A stretch of 64,000 nucleotides of DNA from Bacillus sp. AFS055030 (GTDB lineage Bacteria > Bacillota > Bacilli > Bacillales > Bacillaceae_G), in the NCBI RefSeq assembly GCF_002574545.1, contig NZ_NUGT01000083.1:38617-102616 (forward strand), written 5' to 3'. The notes under the pieces are model-generated. The model saw only the letters and a list, made by a program, of their open reading frames with translations. It was not told the origin of the DNA and searched no databases. This document shows, piece after piece, positions 25,745 through 35,340 of this stretch. The translations under genes were made by a program, and so were the position numbers. How positions within the stretch are numbered: position 1 is the stretch's first letter; every line of letters begins with the position of its first letter.

Positions 25745-26629
25745 ATGAAACCGATTGTCCGAAAAAAATCTGATATAAAACTAGCCATGATACTACTTTT
25801 ACCAAGTATTTTCCTTCTATTATTACTAGTTGCTTATCCGATGTTATCTAATATTAAAATAAGTTTCTTTGATCAGCCAATTAACCCTAGATTACCAGCT
25901 AAGTTTGTTGGTCTATCTCACTACACGGATGTTATTAAAGATATTGAGTTTTATAAATCTTTAGGAATTACCATTTTATATACAGTATTAACTGTAGTTG
26001 GTAGTACGATCGTTGGTCTAGGTGTTGCATTATTCTTTAATCGACCATTTAAGTTCCGTAAAACAGCTCGTTCTTTAATTATCTTATCTTATGTAACGCC
26101 ATCTATTTCATTAGTTTTTGCTTGGAAATATATGTTTAATAACTCATATGGGGTTATTAATTACTTAGGAACGGATGTTTTCCATTTATTTAAAAGTGCA
26201 CCGTTATGGTTTGACAATCCAGTTAGTAGTTTTATAGTTGTAGTAGTTTTTGCGATTTGGAAGTATTTCCCTTATGCATTTATTTCGTTTTTAGCAATCT
26301 TGCAAACGATTGATAAAACTTTATACGAAGCTGCAGATATTGATGGGGCTTCACTTTGGCAAAAGTTTAAAGTTGTAACTTTACCAGCGATTATGCCGGT
26401 TTTACTAACGGTTGTAACTTTACGATTTATTTGGATGTTCTACATGTTTACAGATGTTTATTTATTAACAAACAAAGTAAATATTTTAGGTATTTATTTA
26501 TACGAAACTGCGTTTGCTTTCAATAATCTAGGAAAAGCATCGTCAATTTCAGTAATCTTATTCATCATATTATTCATTGTTATTATCGTATCAAGAAAGA
26601 GGGTGAACTTAAATGGCAGCAGTAAGTAA
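25745..26629 (+). CDS. sugar ABC transporter permease (MalF-like, YcjO-like)
   Basis: 294-residue membrane subunit with about six helices and the EAA loop (YEAADIDGASLWQKFKVVTLP) that contacts the ATPase. ATG 25745 follows AGGAGG; a longer frame begins within the preceding hairpin and was rejected. The end overlaps the next permease by 17 bases, so translation is coupled. It forms the channel with the downstream permease. No ATP-binding subunit is encoded in the operon. Confidence 0.9.
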   Translation: MKPIVRKKSDIKLAMILLLPSIFLLLLLVAYPMLSNIKISFFDQPINPRLPAKFVGLSHYTDVIKDIEFYKSLGITILYTVLTVVGSTIVGLGVALFFNRPFKFRKTARSLIILSYVTPSISLVFAWKYMFNNSYGVINYLGTDVFHLFKSAPLWFDNPVSSFIVVVVFAIWKYFPYAFISFLAILQTIDKTLYEAADIDGASLWQKFKVVTLPAIMPVLLTVVTLRFIWMFYMFTDVYLLTNKVNILGIYLYETAFAFNNLGKASSISVILFIILFIVIIVSRKRVNLNGSSK

Positions 26630-27467
26630 CAAAAGAAATAAAATTATAAAGAAAACTGGTTTCTATGTAGTACTGATTCTAATACTAGGAATCATGTTAT
26701 TTCCATTCTTTATTATGCTAATGACGTCATTAAAAAGTTCAAAAGAAGCAATTGCAACAAATCCGACATTATTGCCACATGTATGGACTTTCCAACATTA
26801 TATTGACATTTTTAACCCGACAATTTTTCCATATTTAAACTATTTTAAAAATAGTTTGATCGTTTCATTAATAGCAGCTTCATTATCAGTTGTACTTGGA
26901 ATATTAGGAGCTTATGCATTATCAAAACTCAAATTTAAGGGAAGAGTTACAATTAATGCTAGTTTTTACACTGTATATATGTTTTCAGGGATTTTATTAG
27001 TAGTACCTTTATTCAAAATAATTTCTGGCTTTGGCTTATATGATACAAAAATGGCATTGATCATTACAATGATTGTGCAAACTCTTCCAACAGCGATATT
27101 TATGTTAAGGAGTTATTTCGATACAATTCCTGAAGATTTAGAAGAAGCGGCTATGATCGATGGCCTAAGTCGTTTGAAAATAATCTTCTATATTATTATT
27201 CCTTTATCAATATCGGGAATCGTATCAGTTTTTGTCTATGCATTTATGATTGCATGGAATGATTACTTATTTGCATCTATTTTCTTATCAAGTTCAGAAA
27301 ACTTTACGTTACCAATCGGTTTAAACACTTTATTTAGTACACCAGATTATGTGTGGGGTCGTATGATGGCAGCATCTTTGGTTACTGCCTTACCAGTTGT
27401 TGTTATGTATGCAATATCTGAACACTTTATTAAAGGGAACTTAACTGAAGGTGGAGTAAAAGGTTAA
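26613..27467 (+). CDS. sugar ABC transporter permease (MalG-like, YcjP-like)
   Basis: 284-residue partner permease with six helices and an EAA loop (EEAAMIDGLSRLKIIFYIIIPL). AGAGGGTG within the preceding gene serves as ribosome binding site. Like its partner it needs an ATPase supplied from elsewhere; Bacillus sugar importers commonly share MsmX, so the same is inferred here. Confidence 0.9.
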   Translation: MAAVSNKRNKIIKKTGFYVVLILILGIMLFPFFIMLMTSLKSSKEAIATNPTLLPHVWTFQHYIDIFNPTIFPYLNYFKNSLIVSLIAASLSVVLGILGAYALSKLKFKGRVTINASFYTVYMFSGILLVVPLFKIISGFGLYDTKMALIITMIVQTLPTAIFMLRSYFDTIPEDLEEAAMIDGLSRLKIIFYIIIPLSISGIVSVFVYAFMIAWNDYLFASIFLSSSENFTLPIGLNTLFSTPDYVWGRMMAASLVTALPVVVMYAISEHFIKGNLTEGGVKG

Positions 27468-27501
27468 TTCGAAACATTTTTTACTGAAAGGATGAAATGA
27501 A

Positions 27502-28560
27502 ATGAAAAAATTAGTAGCAGTTGAACCAAGAGTTGCAGCATTAGTCGAGTACGTAGATCGCCCAGTACAACCAAATGAAGTAAAAATTAAAGTAGAATTT
27601 GCTTCACCAAAACACGGTACGGAAGTAGTTGATTTTAGAGGACTTAGCCCATTTATTGATGAGGAGTTCAATGAAGAGTGGAAAATGTTTATGCCACGTG
27701 AAGAAGGTTCTGCACGTGGAATCGTATTTGGTGAATTTCAATTAGGAAATATGGTTGTAGGTAGTATTTGTGAAATTGGCAATGAAGTAACTGAGTATAA
27801 ATTAGGTGATCAAGTTTGTACTTATGGTCCGATTATGGAAACCGTAATCGTTAATGCTGTAGATAACTATAAATTACGTAAAATGCCAGAAGGTTCTTCA
27901 TGGAAGAATGCAGTTTATTATGACCCAGCACAATTTGCAATGAGCGGTGTTAGAGATGCAAATGTTAGAGCGGGTGATTATGTAGTAGTTGTCGGTTTAG
28001 GAGCGATTGGACAAATTGCAATTCAATTAGCAAAGAAAGCTGGTGCTAGTATTGTAATTGGTGTAGATCCGATAAGTCATAGATGTGATATCGCTTTAAA
28101 AAATGGAGCTGACTATTGCTTTGACCCAACAGCATGCGATTTAGGATACGAAATTAAAAAAATAACAAATAAATTAGGTGCAGATTCAATTATTGAAACT
28201 AGTGGCGTTTCAAGTGCACTTCAAGCTGCGTTAAGAGGAATTGCATACGGTGGAACAATTTCTTATATCGCATTTGCTAAACCATTCCCGGAAGGATTTA
28301 ACCTTGGCCGTGAAGCTCATTTTAACAATGCAAAGATTGTATTTTCACGAGGCAGTAGTGAACCAAACCCAGACTATCCACGTTGGTCACGTAAACGTAT
28401 CGAAAATACTTGTTGGGAATTATTAATGAACGGGTATTTAAATTGTGAAGATTTAATTGAACCTGTTGTTTCATTTAATGAAGTTGCAGAATCATATATG
28501 GAATTTGTTGACCAAAAACCTGAACTAAGTATTAAGATGGGTGTTCAATTTAATAAGTAA
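27502..28560 (+). CDS. medium-chain dehydrogenase, YcjQ-like (3-keto-glycoside reductase/dehydrogenase)
   Basis: 352-residue MDR-superfamily oxidoreductase with a coenzyme site VVGLGAIGQIAIQLAKKAG and an N-terminal GroES-like domain. It occupies the ycjQ position between an ABC importer and a TIM-barrel epimerase. E. coli YcjQ is known to act at C3 of D-gulosides, producing or using 3-keto-gulosides. The alcohol-dehydrogenase structural zinc Cys cluster is not evident. AAAGGATG precedes the ATG. The exact sugar substrate in this organism is inferred. Confidence 0.82.
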   Translation: MKKLVAVEPRVAALVEYVDRPVQPNEVKIKVEFASPKHGTEVVDFRGLSPFIDEEFNEEWKMFMPREEGSARGIVFGEFQLGNMVVGSICEIGNEVTEYKLGDQVCTYGPIMETVIVNAVDNYKLRKMPEGSSWKNAVYYDPAQFAMSGVRDANVRAGDYVVVVGLGAIGQIAIQLAKKAGASIVIGVDPISHRCDIALKNGADYCFDPTACDLGYEIKKITNKLGADSIIETSGVSSALQAALRGIAYGGTISYIAFAKPFPEGFNLGREAHFNNAKIVFSRGSSEPNPDYPRWSRKRIENTCWELLMNGYLNCEDLIEPVVSFNEVAESYMEFVDQKPELSIKMGVQFNK

Positions 28561-28612
28561 AAAAATGTTATGGGAGTATTTAGCACTCCCCTCTATCTAG
28601 GAGTGAATAAGA

Positions 28613-29407
28613 ATGAAAATTGGAACACAAAATCAAGCATTTTTCCCAGAAAACATTAAGGAAAAATTTAACTATTTAAAAGAAATTGGATTTGAAGGTT
28701 TTGAAATCGATGGTAAATATTTAGTTGATCATTTAGATGAGGTTAAAGAAGCAATAAAAGAGACTGGTTTACCTGTAACTACAGCTTGTGGTGGTTATTA
28801 TGGATGGATTGGTGACTTTATTGAAGAGCGTCGATTAAAAGGGTTGGCAGATATTGAAGAAATTTTAAAAGCTTTAAAAGAGGTTGGAGGAAAAGGGATT
28901 GTAGTACCGGCAGCATGGGGGATGTTTACATTCCGATTACCACCTATGACTTCACCAAGAAGTATGGAGGGAGATCGAAAAGCTGTTACTGAATCACTAA
29001 TATTTTTAGATAAAGTAGCAGGTGAAACGGGAACTACAATTTATTTAGAACCATTAAACCGTTATCAGGATCATATGATTAATACTTTAGCTGATGCACG
29101 TAAATATATTGAAGATAATCAGTTTAAAAATGTGAAAATAATTGCTGACTTTTATCACATGAATATTGAAGAAGATGATCTATCAGAAGCACTTCACAAT
29201 AATCGTGATTTAGTTAAACATATACACATTGCAGATAATCACCGTTTCCAACCTGGTAGTGGATCATTAGATTTTAAAAAGCACTTTGAGCAATTAAAGA
29301 ATGATGGCTATGATGGTTATTTAACATTTGAGTGTCGTATTCGTGGAATTAACTTAGAGGATGAATATATTAAAGCATTTCATCATATAAAAGAAGCTTT
29401 AAGTTGA
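28613..29407 (+). CDS. TIM-barrel sugar epimerase/isomerase, YcjR-like
   Basis: 264-residue protein of the xylose-isomerase-like TIM-barrel family. Likely metal ligands are the glutamate in YLEPLNR, aspartate in IADFYHM, histidine in HIHIADNH and glutamate in LTFECR. E. coli YcjR epimerises C4 of 3-keto-gulosides, and this gene sits between the two dehydrogenases just as ycjR does. An AGGAGTG site lies upstream. A role in converting rare glycosides to glucosides is therefore likely but rests on synteny. Confidence 0.82.
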   Translation: MKIGTQNQAFFPENIKEKFNYLKEIGFEGFEIDGKYLVDHLDEVKEAIKETGLPVTTACGGYYGWIGDFIEERRLKGLADIEEILKALKEVGGKGIVVPAAWGMFTFRLPPMTSPRSMEGDRKAVTESLIFLDKVAGETGTTIYLEPLNRYQDHMINTLADARKYIEDNQFKNVKIIADFYHMNIEEDDLSEALHNNRDLVKHIHIADNHRFQPGSGSLDFKKHFEQLKNDGYDGYLTFECRIRGINLEDEYIKAFHHIKEALS

Positions 29408-29420
29408 AAGGAGTAGCATT

Positions 29421-30458
29421 GTGATTAAGAAGAGAGTAGCTATTATTGGCGGGGGACAAATAGCTGAAAAAGTTCACGTTGCTTACTATAAAACTAGAGA
29501 TGATTTAGAAGTTGTTGCAGTGGTAGGTGTAAATGAGGAATCACTAAGAAACTTTGCAGAACGTAATAATATTCCTAACTATTACACTGATGCTACTGAA
29601 ATGTATGCAAAAGAAAGTCCTGAAATTGTTAGTATCTGTACTCCAAATAAATATCATTTTGAGAGTGTTATGCAAGCATTAGAAAATAATTGTGATGTTT
29701 TTTGTGAAAAACCACCTGCAATCTTAGCTGAAGATGCTAGAAAGATGTATGAAACAGCTTTAGCGAAGGGACGTATACTTGCCTTTGATTTTCATCATCG
29801 ATTTGCGGATGATGTATCGATTGTAAAAGAAAAAATAGAGCAAGGTTTATTAGGTGAGATTTATTTTGTTAAAGTAAAAGCTTTAAGACGAAATGGAATT
29901 CCGGGTTGGGGTAACTTTACGAATAAAGAGATCCAAGGTGGTGGGCCACTAATCGATTTAGGAATCCATATGCTTGATACTGCACTACATGTTTTGGACT
30001 ATCCAAAAGTTAAAAAAGTAACAGCAAAAATGTTTAAGAAAATTGGTCACAAAAAAGATGAAGGTGCATTTGGTAAATGGGATCCTTCAAAATTTGAAGT
30101 AGAAGATTCCTTATTTTCTTATATTGAATTAGAGAATGGTTGCTTAATTCAGTTAGAAACATCCTTTGCATTGAATATAAAAGAAAAATCAGAAATGAAT
30201 GTAGAAATTTGTGGAGATCAAGCTGGTGCATTGATGTTTCCAGCCGAAATCTATACAGATGAAAAAGGAGAGCTTGTAACTCTTTTAAAGAGAGAAGAGG
30301 CTGATCCTGACCGTCATTCGAAAAGCATGGCTGCTTTTGTTAATCGTTGCTTAGGGGAGAATGTCATGTTAGCAGATGGAGAACAAGGTTATGCTATCCA
30401 ACAACTTGTAGAAGCGATCTATCAATCAGCTGAAAAAGGTGAGAGTATATCTTTATGA
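29421..30458 (+). CDS. Gfo/Idh/MocA-family oxidoreductase, YcjS-like
   Basis: 345-residue NAD-dependent dehydrogenase: Rossmann motif IIGGGQIAEK near the N-terminus, the family motif CEKPPA, and the active-site region GGGPLIDLGIHMLD. E. coli YcjS oxidises the C3 hydroxyl of glucosides. GTG is the start (AAAGGAG seven bases upstream). The gene overlaps the GH65 gene by four bases (ATGA). Confidence 0.85.
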   Translation: MIKKRVAIIGGGQIAEKVHVAYYKTRDDLEVVAVVGVNEESLRNFAERNNIPNYYTDATEMYAKESPEIVSICTPNKYHFESVMQALENNCDVFCEKPPAILAEDARKMYETALAKGRILAFDFHHRFADDVSIVKEKIEQGLLGEIYFVKVKALRRNGIPGWGNFTNKEIQGGGPLIDLGIHMLDTALHVLDYPKVKKVTAKMFKKIGHKKDEGAFGKWDPSKFEVEDSLFSYIELENGCLIQLETSFALNIKEKSEMNVEICGDQAGALMFPAEIYTDEKGELVTLLKREEADPDRHSKSMAAFVNRCLGENVMLADGEQGYAIQQLVEAIYQSAEKGESISL

Positions 30459-32677
30459 ATGAAGTAAATGTAATTAACGAAACGCAATTTGATTTACAAA
30501 CTATCAATAAATACGCAACGATTATGGCTTTAGGAAATGGCTATTTAGGTTTACGAGCGAGTCATGAGGAATATTATTCGGAACAAACTCGAGGAATGTA
30601 CGTAGCGGGGATATATAATAAATTCACTTCAAATGATGTTACAGAAATCGTAAATTTACCAGATATAATTGGTATGAAAATTGAAATAAATGGTGAAATT
30701 TTTTCAGTTCTTACAGGTGAAATACTTTCTTATGAACGAATTTTAAATATGCAAAAAGGTGAGTTAACTAGAGAGGTCGTATGGAAAAACAAAAGTGGTA
30801 ATCGATTTTTTCTAAAATTTCAACGATTTGTTTCAAAAGATAATTTACATTTACTTGCGTCTAAAATTACTGTGAATAGTTTGGATTGTGATGCATCAAT
30901 TAGAATAAAAACTGGTATTGATGCACAGACATCAAATTTTGGAAAACAACATCTTTTAGAAGAAAACATTCGTGTGATCGATAAAAAAATAATGCATGCT
31001 GTATATAGAACGACTGAAAGTAATCATACAATCTCATTAGCAACATCATGTAATGTATCTAGTACAAGTGATGTTTCTTTTGTAGCAAAGAACCGTCAAC
31101 TTATGGCAATCATTAAACAAGATATAACTGTTGATCAGCCGTTCGAATTAGAAAAAATAAGTGCAATCTATACATCAATTGATAGAGTAGAAGAAGCGCC
31201 TGCACAAGCTAGTATTCAGGCCGTTCAAGAAAATTTATCAACTGGCTACGAGCGTCTACTAGAGAGTTCAGCTATTAAGTGGCATCATTTTTGGGAACAA
31301 AAGCGTGTTAGTATTTCTTCAAAGGAAGAGATCGACCAAATCGCAATAGACTTTTCACTTTACCATATTGAAATAATGACACCATCTCATGATGAAAGGT
31401 TTAGTGTTGGAGCAAAAGGTTTAACTGGTGAAGGCTATAAAGGACATGTGTTTTGGGATACAGAAATTTTTATTGCACCTTTTCATTTATTTACTGAACC
31501 GGAAGTAGCAAGAAAATTATTAACATATCGATATCTTCATATAAAAGAAGCAAAAGATAAGGCTACTAAAAATGGTTATGCGGGTGCTCTTTTCCCTTGG
31601 GAAAGTGCATACTCTGGAATGGAGGAAACTCCTGAATATGCAGCTATTAATATATTAACTGGTACCCGACAAAAGGTTGCTTCAGCTATAGCTGAGCATC
31701 ATATTGTAGCAGACATCGCTTTTGCTGTATGCCAATACTATGAAAATACAATTGATGAAGAATTTATGGCAAATGAAGGTTTAGAATTGTTAAAGGAAAC
31801 TGCAAGATTTTGGATAAGTCGTACGACTGATGAAAATGAAGTACTTTCAATTAATGACGTAATTGGACCTGACGAATATACAGAACATATTAACAACAAT
31901 GCTTATACGAACTATATGGCTTATTATAATGTTCAACAAGCATTATATTATATGGAAAAATATAATAAGATCGAACAAGACCTATTTAAGAGCGGAAATG
32001 ATTTTTTAAACCGACTTTACTTACCACAACCAAACGAAGACAAGATTATTCCACAGGATGATACATTTTTAACAAAACCTGAGATTGATTTATCAACTTA
32101 TAAACAGACACAAGGTAGCCAGGCAATACTCTTTGATTATTCTCGACAAGAAGTAAATGAGATGCAGATTTTAAAACAGGCTGATGTAGTTATGTTATTA
32201 TATCTATTCCCAAATTTATTTGAAGAAGATGTAGTCAAAAAGAATTTGCATTATTATGAGGAACATACAATTCATGATTCATCACTTAGTAAAGCGATTC
32301 ATGCAATTGTTGCTGCAAGATGTGGCGAAAAAGAAAATGCTTATCGACTTTTTCAAGAAGCTTGTTTAATCGATTTAGGACCTAATCCGAAGTCATCAGA
32401 TGAAGGAATTCATGCAGCATCACTTGGTGCGAATTGGTTAGCAACAATCTTTGGTTTTGCAAACATAACTGTGGAAGATAAAAAGTTAAAGATTAATCCC
32501 AACTTACCTAAAAATTGGGACAAACTTTCATTCCCCTTCAATTGGCAAGGTACAAATCTTGTGATTACAATAACGAATGAATCTGTAACGGTGACAAAAC
32601 AAACTGATACAGAAGTTTCAATCGAAATTAATGGAAAATTATTTAACTTAACAGATCAAATTATCGCATCACTTTAA
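30455..32677 (+). CDS. GH65 inverting glycoside phosphorylase (YcjT/kojibiose-phosphorylase-like)
   Basis: 740-residue family 65 phosphorylase with the N-terminal beta-sandwich and (alpha/alpha)6 catalytic domain. Signatures are GHVFWDTEIFIAPF, the acid catalyst glutamate in IGPDEYTEH, and QADVVMLLYLFP with the phosphate-binding region downstream. It phosphorolyses an alpha-glucoside with inversion to beta-glucose 1-phosphate, which explains pgmB in the same locus. E. coli YcjT prefers kojibiose; GH65 also includes maltose, trehalose, nigerose and glucosylglycerol phosphorylases, so the substrate is open. Confidence 0.87.
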   Translation: MNEVNVINETQFDLQTINKYATIMALGNGYLGLRASHEEYYSEQTRGMYVAGIYNKFTSNDVTEIVNLPDIIGMKIEINGEIFSVLTGEILSYERILNMQKGELTREVVWKNKSGNRFFLKFQRFVSKDNLHLLASKITVNSLDCDASIRIKTGIDAQTSNFGKQHLLEENIRVIDKKIMHAVYRTTESNHTISLATSCNVSSTSDVSFVAKNRQLMAIIKQDITVDQPFELEKISAIYTSIDRVEEAPAQASIQAVQENLSTGYERLLESSAIKWHHFWEQKRVSISSKEEIDQIAIDFSLYHIEIMTPSHDERFSVGAKGLTGEGYKGHVFWDTEIFIAPFHLFTEPEVARKLLTYRYLHIKEAKDKATKNGYAGALFPWESAYSGMEETPEYAAINILTGTRQKVASAIAEHHIVADIAFAVCQYYENTIDEEFMANEGLELLKETARFWISRTTDENEVLSINDVIGPDEYTEHINNNAYTNYMAYYNVQQALYYMEKYNKIEQDLFKSGNDFLNRLYLPQPNEDKIIPQDDTFLTKPEIDLSTYKQTQGSQAILFDYSRQEVNEMQILKQADVVMLLYLFPNLFEEDVVKKNLHYYEEHTIHDSSLSKAIHAIVAARCGEKENAYRLFQEACLIDLGPNPKSSDEGIHAASLGANWLATIFGFANITVEDKKLKINPNLPKNWDKLSFPFNWQGTNLVITITNESVTVTKQTDTEVSIEINGKLFNLTDQIIASL

Positions 32678-32689
32678 AGAGGTGGACAA

Positions 32690-33811
32690 ATGAAAGTAGT
32701 TATATTACCTGATTCCTTTAAAGAAAGCTTGGATGCAACGAATGTAGCTAATGCCATATATAATGGCTTTCATTCTGTATTCCCGAATGCAGAGTATCAT
32801 TTATTACCTTTAGCCGACGGAGGGGAGGGCACTGTTCAAGCTTTAATCGCATCAAATGGTGGAGAGGTAGAAACCATTAATGTAATAGGTCCTCTTAATG
32901 AAACGGTTCGGGCTAAAATCGCATTTTCTAAGGATAATAAAACAGCTTTTATAGAAATGGCTGAAGCTTGTGGCTTACATCTTGTACCAATTGAAAAACG
33001 TGATCCGTTACAAACTACTTCCTTTGGTGTTGGCGAATTGATTCTTTATGCTATTGAGCGTGGAGTTTCTGAGCTGATCGTTGGTGTTGGAGGTAGCTCA
33101 ACAAATGATGGTGGGATTGGTATGGCTCAAGCGTTAGGTTACCAATTCTTCGATCAAAACGGTAGGGAAATTAAATGCAATGGTGAGGCATTACTAAAAG
33201 TAGCTTCAATGTCTGATGAAAACAAGTCGCCACTATTAGATAAAGTGAAAATCACTATTGCAGCAGATGTTGTTAATCCATTGATTGGTAGAAATGGAGC
33301 AACATATATATTTGGAACACAAAAAGGGCTATCTGTGGATCAATTAGCTATAGTGGATGAAGCAATGGGAAATTTCTATCAGATTACTGAGCATTATCTA
33401 AATAAATCCGTCTCAGAGATCCCCGGTAGTGGAGCTGGTGGTGGCATGGGTGCAGGCTTAATGTTATTCGCAAATGCTTCAATAAAAAAAGGGATTGAAC
33501 TCGTTCTTGAACAATTAAATGTTAAAGAAATATGTAAAGATGCTGACATCGTAATTGTAGGAGAAGGCAGAATGGATGGTCAAACAATTTATGGTAAAGC
33601 ACCTGTTGGAGCGGCATCTTGTGCTCCATCTAATGCAAAAGTAATTGCAATTTGTGGTAGTATTGGTAAGGGGATAGAGGAATTGTATAAACATGGAATC
33701 GATGCTATTTTTCCTACGATTCCTGCAATCTTACCAATTGAAGATGTAATGAAAAACGCATTTGATAATATTGAAAGAACTGCAAGAAATATTGCTGTAT
33801 TAATAAAATAA
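32690..33811 (+). CDS. glxK: glycerate kinase (GlxK family)
   Basis: 373-residue kinase of the GlxK/GarK fold, phosphorylating D-glycerate (2-phosphoglycerate in characterised relatives). The N-terminal ILPDSFKESLDA, LPLADGGEGT and GVGGSSTNDGG motifs, the central GSGAGGGMGAG and the late GEGRMDGQT are diagnostic. Thirteen bases separate it from the GH65 gene and a strong terminator follows, so it is the operon's last gene. E. coli's ycj cluster lacks a glycerate kinase. Its presence suggests that glycerate released by the GH13_18 enzyme is fed into glycolysis. Confidence 0.9.
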   Translation: MKVVILPDSFKESLDATNVANAIYNGFHSVFPNAEYHLLPLADGGEGTVQALIASNGGEVETINVIGPLNETVRAKIAFSKDNKTAFIEMAEACGLHLVPIEKRDPLQTTSFGVGELILYAIERGVSELIVGVGGSSTNDGGIGMAQALGYQFFDQNGREIKCNGEALLKVASMSDENKSPLLDKVKITIAADVVNPLIGRNGATYIFGTQKGLSVDQLAIVDEAMGNFYQITEHYLNKSVSEIPGSGAGGGMGAGLMLFANASIKKGIELVLEQLNVKEICKDADIVIVGEGRMDGQTIYGKAPVGAASCAPSNAKVIAICGSIGKGIEELYKHGIDAIFPTIPAILPIEDVMKNAFDNIERTARNIAVLIK

Positions 33812-33819
33812 TTGAAAAT

Positions 33820-33858
33820 AAAAAAGCAGAAAAACATGTATGAGTTTTCTGCTTTTTT
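33820..33858 (+). terminator. terminator of the glucoside operon
   Basis: AAAAAAGCAGAAAAC pairs with GTTTTCTGCTTTTTT around an 8-base loop. Confidence 0.85.
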
Positions 33859-33927
33859 ATTGGTTTTGCTCTTCTATTCGAGTTATTCTCCTATAGTTTG
33901 AACAAATCGATATAAACCAAATTAAAA

Positions 33928-35121
33928 TTATATTCTAGATAAAATTTCCCCACTAATTGCTCCTACAAGTACAATAATCCATGGTGGTAATTTTATAATT
34001 ACTAACATACTAAATAAGATTGCTACGATTAGTAAGTCAAAAATAGAAAAAACAGAGCTGATCCATATTGGATTAAAAAAAGCTGAAATTAAGATTCCAA
34101 CTACTGCGGCGTTTATGCCTAATAAAGCTCTCCTTAATTTCGAACTACGACGCATACTAGACCAAAATGGGAGAGTACCTATAATAAGTAGGAAAGCAGG
34201 TAAAAAGATGGCAATCGTTGCAATAATACCTCCTCGAAAGCCCACCATTATAGTTCCTAAATAGGCTGCAAATGTAAATAATGGTCCAGGTACAGCCTGC
34301 GTGACACCATATCCAGCCAAAAATGTTTCTTTGCTTAGCCATCCAGTAGGAACAAACTCACGTTCAAGTAAAGGGAGAACAACATGACCTCCACCAAATA
34401 CCATTGATCCTGCTCTGTAAAAACTATCAAATATAGAAATCCATATTGACGATGTAAATGAACTAAATAAAGGTAATAAAACTAATAATAAAAAAAATAA
34501 AGCTAAACAAAAGATTGAAATCTTTTTTGATATATTCGTAATTAATGTAGTTTTATCATTATTTTCATTATCCTGATATAGAAAATATCCTACAATTGAA
34601 GAAATTAAAATGACAGCAATTTGAGTGAATGTCGTTTGCCATATTAGTGTAGCCATCATCGCAAACAAAGCAAGAGCTTTCCTTTTTAAATCAGGGGTCA
34701 AGTTCTTCACCATGCCTAAAATAGCTTGTGCAACAATCGGCACCGCAACCAATTTTAATCCATGGATCCAACCGGAGTTTTTTATATCTATGTCTTGTAG
34801 TAATGATGCAAATAATATAAGTACAATTACTGATGGTAATGTAAATCCAATAAATGAAACAATGCCACCTAAGACTCCTGCACGCATTACGCCAATACCA
34901 ATGCCAACTTGGCTACTTGCCGGTCCAGGTAAAAATTGTGACAAAGCTACTAAGTCAGCATAGTTTTGGTCATCAATCCACTTTTTCCTTCTTACATATT
35001 CTTCATGAAAATAACCTAAATGTGCAATCGGTCCACCAAAAGAAGTTAAGCCCAGTTTAGTAGATACCATAAGTATTTCTAACAATAGATATAACCTATT
35101 ATTTTTATGATTAGAATTCAT
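33928..35121 (-). CDS. chrA: chromate efflux transporter, two-domain CHR family
   Basis: 397-residue membrane protein with two homologous CHR halves: TSFGGPIAHLGYFHEEYV and LPGPASSQ in the first, GGGHVVLPLLEREFV and AVPGPLFTFAAYLG in the second. Characterised ChrA proteins expel chromate, but many homologues have no proven substrate. AGGAGG lies just four bases before ATG, a short spacing. It is monocistronic and divergent from dsdA. Confidence 0.88.
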   Translation of the reverse strand: MNSNHKNNRLYLLLEILMVSTKLGLTSFGGPIAHLGYFHEEYVRRKKWIDDQNYADLVALSQFLPGPASSQVGIGIGVMRAGVLGGIVSFIGFTLPSVIVLILFASLLQDIDIKNSGWIHGLKLVAVPIVAQAILGMVKNLTPDLKRKALALFAMMATLIWQTTFTQIAVILISSIVGYFLYQDNENNDKTTLITNISKKISIFCLALFFLLLVLLPLFSSFTSSIWISIFDSFYRAGSMVFGGGHVVLPLLEREFVPTGWLSKETFLAGYGVTQAVPGPLFTFAAYLGTIMVGFRGGIIATIAIFLPAFLLIIGTLPFWSSMRRSSKLRRALLGINAAVVGILISAFFNPIWISSVFSIFDLLIVAILFSMLVIIKLPPWIIVLVGAISGEILSRI

Positions 35122-35340
35122 ATTTCCTCCAACAATTTATACATGGAAATAGTATAGGGTAAATCCACTGATAAACCAATGACTTCTGAAGAAAATATAG
35201 AAAAGATTAACAATCGAGGCTATTCTATACTATTTATTTGAAAAAGATACAACTTTCTAATTCATAAACAAAGTTACAGGCATTGGCATAATATCTGTTA
35301 AACTTTAAATAAACTGAATAAAGTAAGGAGAAAAATAGAG

